8,833 bases of DNA. Source: Eudoraea sp. (GTDB lineage Bacteria > Bacteroidota > Bacteroidia > Flavobacteriales > Flavobacteriaceae). Made by a program: the position numbers and the translations under genes. Location: the NCBI GenBank assembly GCA_013041785.1, contig JABDRK010000064.1, positions 1-8,833 of the forward strand, given 5' to 3'. Position 1 is the stretch's first letter. Every line of letters begins with the position of its first letter. The notes below the pieces were generated by a model. The model saw only the letters and a list, made by a program, of their open reading frames with translations. It did not search any database and had not been told where the DNA came from. Of the stretch, positions 5,991 to 8,833 are shown piece after piece.

Positions 5991-7511
5991 ATGAAAAGGT
6001 ATTTAACACTACTGTTGGCTTTGGTATGTTTTGGCGCCACAGCACAAAATATAAATGATGTCCTGCGATACGGCACTGAAGATTTGCAGGGTACCCCAAG
6101 ATTCCAGGCGATGAGTGGGGCTTTCGGAGCCCTTGGGGGCGACATGTCGGCTTTAAATGTGAATCCGGCCGGAGTGGCGGTATTTAACAACAGCCTGTTT
6201 ACTATATCCGGTGCCAATTATAACCGGGATAACGACGCCATATATGGCAATAGCCTCATTAATACCGATCTCAACTCCTTGGAAATAAATCAGTTAGGTG
6301 GGGTATTTGTTTTTAAGGATAACGGATCGAACAGTGAATGGAAAAAAGTGGCCCTTGCTTTTAACTACGATCTGGTCCAAAACTTTGACAATGATATCAT
6401 TATCCAGGGAAACAGCACCCAGGGTATCGACAATTACTTTTTATCTGCAGCGCAGGGGGTACCTTTCGGCAATATCCTGATACGGGACGGAGAATTCATA
6501 GAAAATGCCTACCTGGATATCGGGTCCAGCCTTGGATTTGCCGAACAACAGGCGTTTTTGGGTTATTATGGTGGGGTTATAGATCCTGTTGATGACAGCG
6601 ATGATAACAATACCGCCTACGTTTCCAATGCGCAATACAGTTCGGTGAGCCAGGATTATCTGTTGAGCACCAGTGGGTTCAATAGCAAATTCACCGTAGC
6701 CCTGGGGTCTCAGTACCAGGACAATTTATACCTGGGGGCTGCCCTTAATTTCCATACAGTGGTTTATGATCAATATACCGAGTTCAGTGAACGGGGCTAT
6801 GACGTTGCTTCCCCGATACAGTTTGTGAATTTCGACAACTTTTTACACACAGAAGGCACAGGTTTCTCCTTTAGTTTGGGGGCCATAGCGAAGCTGAATG
6901 AAACCTTGAGGATTGGGGGAAGTTATCAATCCCCAACATGGTATCGTCTCACCGATGACACCTCACAACGTATCGATTCGGATTTAGCCGATAGCGACAT
7001 CGGTTTTATCGATTTCAACATTGTTAACTTTTTCGAGCGATATACCATTAAAACCCCCGGAAAATTAACAGGGAGTATGGCATTGATCTTTGGAAAAGAA
7101 GGACTAATAAGCTTTGATTACGGATACCAGGACATGTCACAGGCGGAACTCAGACCTACCTCCGATCCAAGTTTTGCTTCAGAAAACCAATTGATCGCCA
7201 GCGAACTGGATGCCGTTTCCTCTTTCCGCATAGGTGGGGAATATCGCATTGACCGGGTGAGCCTTCGCGGAGGCTATCGTTTTGAAGAAAGCCCGTTTGC
7301 TGATGGCGGAACTAATAATGGGGGGATAGGAGACCTCACCGCATTTTCCGGTGGACTTGGATATAATTTTGGTGCCAGCAGGCTGGACATTGCCTTCAGC
7401 AGGAGCGAACAGGAAGTAAACCAGCAATTGTTTGATATAGGCCTTACCAATGCAGCCAATGTGAATCGTATAAACACCAATATATCCCTTGGGTATACGA
7501 TAAACTTCTAA
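5991..7511 (+). CDS. OmpP1/FadL-family outer-membrane beta-barrel transporter
   Basis: This 506-aa protein begins with a clear Sec signal (MKRYLTLLLALVCFGATAQ), probably cut near residues 18-19. The mature N-terminus carries the hallmark of the FadL/Toluene_X family: a glycine-rich GTPRFQAMSGAFGALGGDMSALNVNPAG stretch, here given by parts, with NPAG at 58-61. The rest alternates polar and hydrophobic residues as in amphipathic strands, and it ends INTNISLGYTINF with the C-terminal Phe used by BAM for barrel insertion. Length fits a 14-stranded barrel. E. coli FadL imports long-chain fatty acids; Bacteroidota members are often loosely labelled hemin receptors or aromatic hydrocarbon transporters, and the substrate cannot be read from sequence. 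It follows the lipoprotein gene by 36 nt with no promoter or terminator between, and ends at a strong terminator. No TonB box or plug domain was seen. Confidence 0.88.
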   Translation: MKRYLTLLLALVCFGATAQNINDVLRYGTEDLQGTPRFQAMSGAFGALGGDMSALNVNPAGVAVFNNSLFTISGANYNRDNDAIYGNSLINTDLNSLEINQLGGVFVFKDNGSNSEWKKVALAFNYDLVQNFDNDIIIQGNSTQGIDNYFLSAAQGVPFGNILIRDGEFIENAYLDIGSSLGFAEQQAFLGYYGGVIDPVDDSDDNNTAYVSNAQYSSVSQDYLLSTSGFNSKFTVALGSQYQDNLYLGAALNFHTVVYDQYTEFSERGYDVASPIQFVNFDNFLHTEGTGFSFSLGAIAKLNETLRIGGSYQSPTWYRLTDDTSQRIDSDLADSDIGFIDFNIVNFFERYTIKTPGKLTGSMALIFGKEGLISFDYGYQDMSQAELRPTSDPSFASENQLIASELDAVSSFRIGGEYRIDRVSLRGGYRFEESPFADGGTNNGGIGDLTAFSGGLGYNFGASRLDIAFSRSEQEVNQQLFDIGLTNAANVNRINTNISLGYTINF

Positions 7512-7535
7512 GAAATAAAGAGGAGATAAAACAAG

Positions 7536-7561
7536 AACCCGGCCAGGCGCCGGGTTTTTTT
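7536..7561. terminator. Bidirectional intrinsic terminator between convergent genes
   Basis: AACCCGGC (7536-7543) pairs perfectly with GCCGGGTT (7549-7556) around a 5-nt loop. Seven T (7555-7561) follow on the plus strand, making a strong terminator for the lipoprotein/OmpP1 pair. On the minus strand the same stem is followed by TTCTTGTTTTAT, a weaker T tract that could also end the converging gene. The plus-strand T tract overlaps the minus-strand stop codon at 7560-7562. Confidence 0.88.
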
Positions 7562-8833
7562 ATCGTACTAATGAAAAATGCGTTCTTACGGTATTGGCTA
7601 CAAGAATCCCTCCTTCATCACGTTCGTATTCCAGTCGGAACCAGTAATCCGATGAAGGCATGGGCCTTCCGTTAAAGGTGCCATCCCATCCTACGGTGGT
7701 TTCATCAAGTTGCTTGAGTAATTTCCCGTATCGGTCAAAAATAAATACCACAGGATCTGTCAGGGTTTCTATTCCAAGGATGTTCCAGGCATCGTGTATC
7801 CCATCACCATTTGGTGTAAAAAACTTGGGGTAACCCACCACGAGAAACGGTATCGGGTTAGTAGTTCCGCAGCCATTCTTATCATTGATCACCAGAGTAT
7901 TCTGTCCGGGAGGGACATCCTCAAATACGGGTGAATCCTGGAATTCCCCGCCATTGATGGCATACTCATAGCTGCCGTTACCCTGAACGAAAACCTCAAT
8001 GGTATTGTTGTCGGATAAATCGTCCAGGACATCAATACGATCCAGCACCGGGGTTCCGTAAAAAGTAATCAGAATATCATCCGTAATGGTTGCACCAAAA
8101 GTGTCCTGTATGGTCACAAAATACCGGCCGGAGTTAGGACTGGTGACTGTGTATGTTGTTTGCCCGGCACCCGATGCGAGAACTGCGTCTATTGTTCCGT
8201 CATCATCTGTATCCACCTCCCAGGTTACGTTGGCAATATTAGGGCCGGCGGGTGAGTTTAAAGCGCTAAGGACAATATCCGGATCTCCTTCACAGGCCAC
8301 GATATCCAGTCCCAGGAATTCGTCTCTCAAGGTACAATCCAGGGCTGTATTCTGATCTGCATCTACGGAAGTACCTGTAAAAGTTAAGGTATACGCTTCA
8401 GGATCTCCATTAAAATTGGTGTTGAAATTGTTTATAAGCAAATAGTATATCTCCCCTGCCTGCACATCGATCCATTCATCATAGGTGTTCAGATTTCCGG
8501 TAAGGGAAGGAGCCCCTTCCTGACCATTTTCCGGATTCACCCCTATACCAGTAAAACTGGTACTATTCACTTCATAATTACAACGTATGGGTTGCGCTGT
8601 TCCATTACTGATACTACCGCAATCCACATCGGGACCATAAAGGGCAAAATCCCATTCTGCCGTAATTATCCCGCCGGGTGAAGGAAGGGCTTCCAGATCA
8701 AATCCAATCCGCCCATCAGTTCCTGCACGGAACACAAACCAGGAGGTATTATTCTCAATATTTGCAGAGCTCACGCTCCCCTTTTCAAGGCAGCCCGTTT
8801 GCCTGATTACATCAGGATCAAAATCGTCAATGT
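7560..8833 (-). CDS. Secreted surface protein with type IX secretion type B C-terminal sorting domain (5' end outside window)
   Basis: The frame is open from the right edge of the window to the TAA at 7560, giving 423 visible residues; a GTG at 8774 is internal, because homologous-looking sequence (DDFDPDVIRQTGCLEKGSVS) continues upstream of it. In visible numbering, about 28-155 form a domain with SWFVFRAG, EWDFALYGP and YYLLINNF, a pattern common before gliding-motility-type domains. About 165-258 resembles a PKD/Ig-like beta-sandwich (VTWEVDTDDDGTID, YTVTSPNSGRYFVTIQD). About 332-423 is the type B sorting domain (gliding motility-associated C-terminal domain) with PKFFTPNGDGIHDAWNI, FIFDRYGKLL, GWDGTFNGRPMPSSDYWF and terminal HFSLVR. 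Such domains direct export through the type IX system to the surface or medium. No enzyme domain is visible, so an adhesin or structural role is plausible; the missing N-terminus may hold more. Confidence 0.92.
   Translation of the reverse strand, partial: IDDFDPDVIRQTGCLEKGSVSSANIENNTSWFVFRAGTDGRIGFDLEALPSPGGIITAEWDFALYGPDVDCGSISNGTAQPIRCNYEVNSTSFTGIGVNPENGQEGAPSLTGNLNTYDEWIDVQAGEIYYLLINNFNTNFNGDPEAYTLTFTGTSVDADQNTALDCTLRDEFLGLDIVACEGDPDIVLSALNSPAGPNIANVTWEVDTDDDGTIDAVLASGAGQTTYTVTSPNSGRYFVTIQDTFGATITDDILITFYGTPVLDRIDVLDDLSDNNTIEVFVQGNGSYEYAINGGEFQDSPVFEDVPPGQNTLVINDKNGCGTTNPIPFLVVGYPKFFTPNGDGIHDAWNILGIETLTDPVVFIFDRYGKLLKQLDETTVGWDGTFNGRPMPSSDYWFRLEYERDEGGILVANTVRTHFSLVR

Noticed and set aside
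8086..8355. An 89-codon plus-strand frame opposite the secreted-protein gene
   Set aside because: It is antisense to the beta-sandwich domain with strong coding character on the other strand.

Overview
The window looks like chromosomal core sequence from a flavobacterium (phylum Bacteroidota, probably Flavobacteriaceae). Four things point there: promoter-like TTG-N19-TAnnTTTG elements instead of sigma70 boxes, a type IX secretion type B sorting domain on the last gene, a long Rho with a basic low-complexity insertion beside a DUF4293 gene, and an archaeal/eukaryotic-type prolyl-tRNA synthetase. No mobile element, CRISPR array, phage gene or clear sign of horizontal transfer was seen.

Layout, left to right. 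A DUF4293 membrane protein (minus, GTG start, 3' end outside the window) is divergent from rho (plus). They are separated by about 300 nt that hold a 33-codon candidate leader ORF ahead of rho. rho ends at an intrinsic terminator. A minus-strand translation block follows: proS, two identical tRNA-Glu(UUC) genes, then rpsT, closed by a strong terminator. A good Bacteroidetes-type promoter lies between proS and the tRNAs, and an imperfect hairpin with a T tract lies between the tRNAs and rpsT. proS is divergent from a plus-strand pair: an unrecognised lipoprotein (acidic N-terminal part, 20-tryptophan W/G/N-rich core, long Arg/Ser/Gly tail) and, 36 nt later, an OmpP1/FadL-family outer-membrane beta-barrel. 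A bidirectional terminator separates this pair from a convergent minus-strand gene for a type IX-secreted surface protein, whose N-terminus lies outside the window.

Functionally, the left half is transcription termination and translation (Rho, S20, tRNA-Glu, ProRS). The right half is cell envelope (lipoprotein, FadL-like barrel, secreted surface protein). The least explained items are the lipoprotein coupled to the FadL-like barrel, the small ORF in the rho leader, and the possible attenuator ahead of rpsT. I saw no complete, clearly new multi-gene system; the lipoprotein/OmpP1 pair is the closest candidate.
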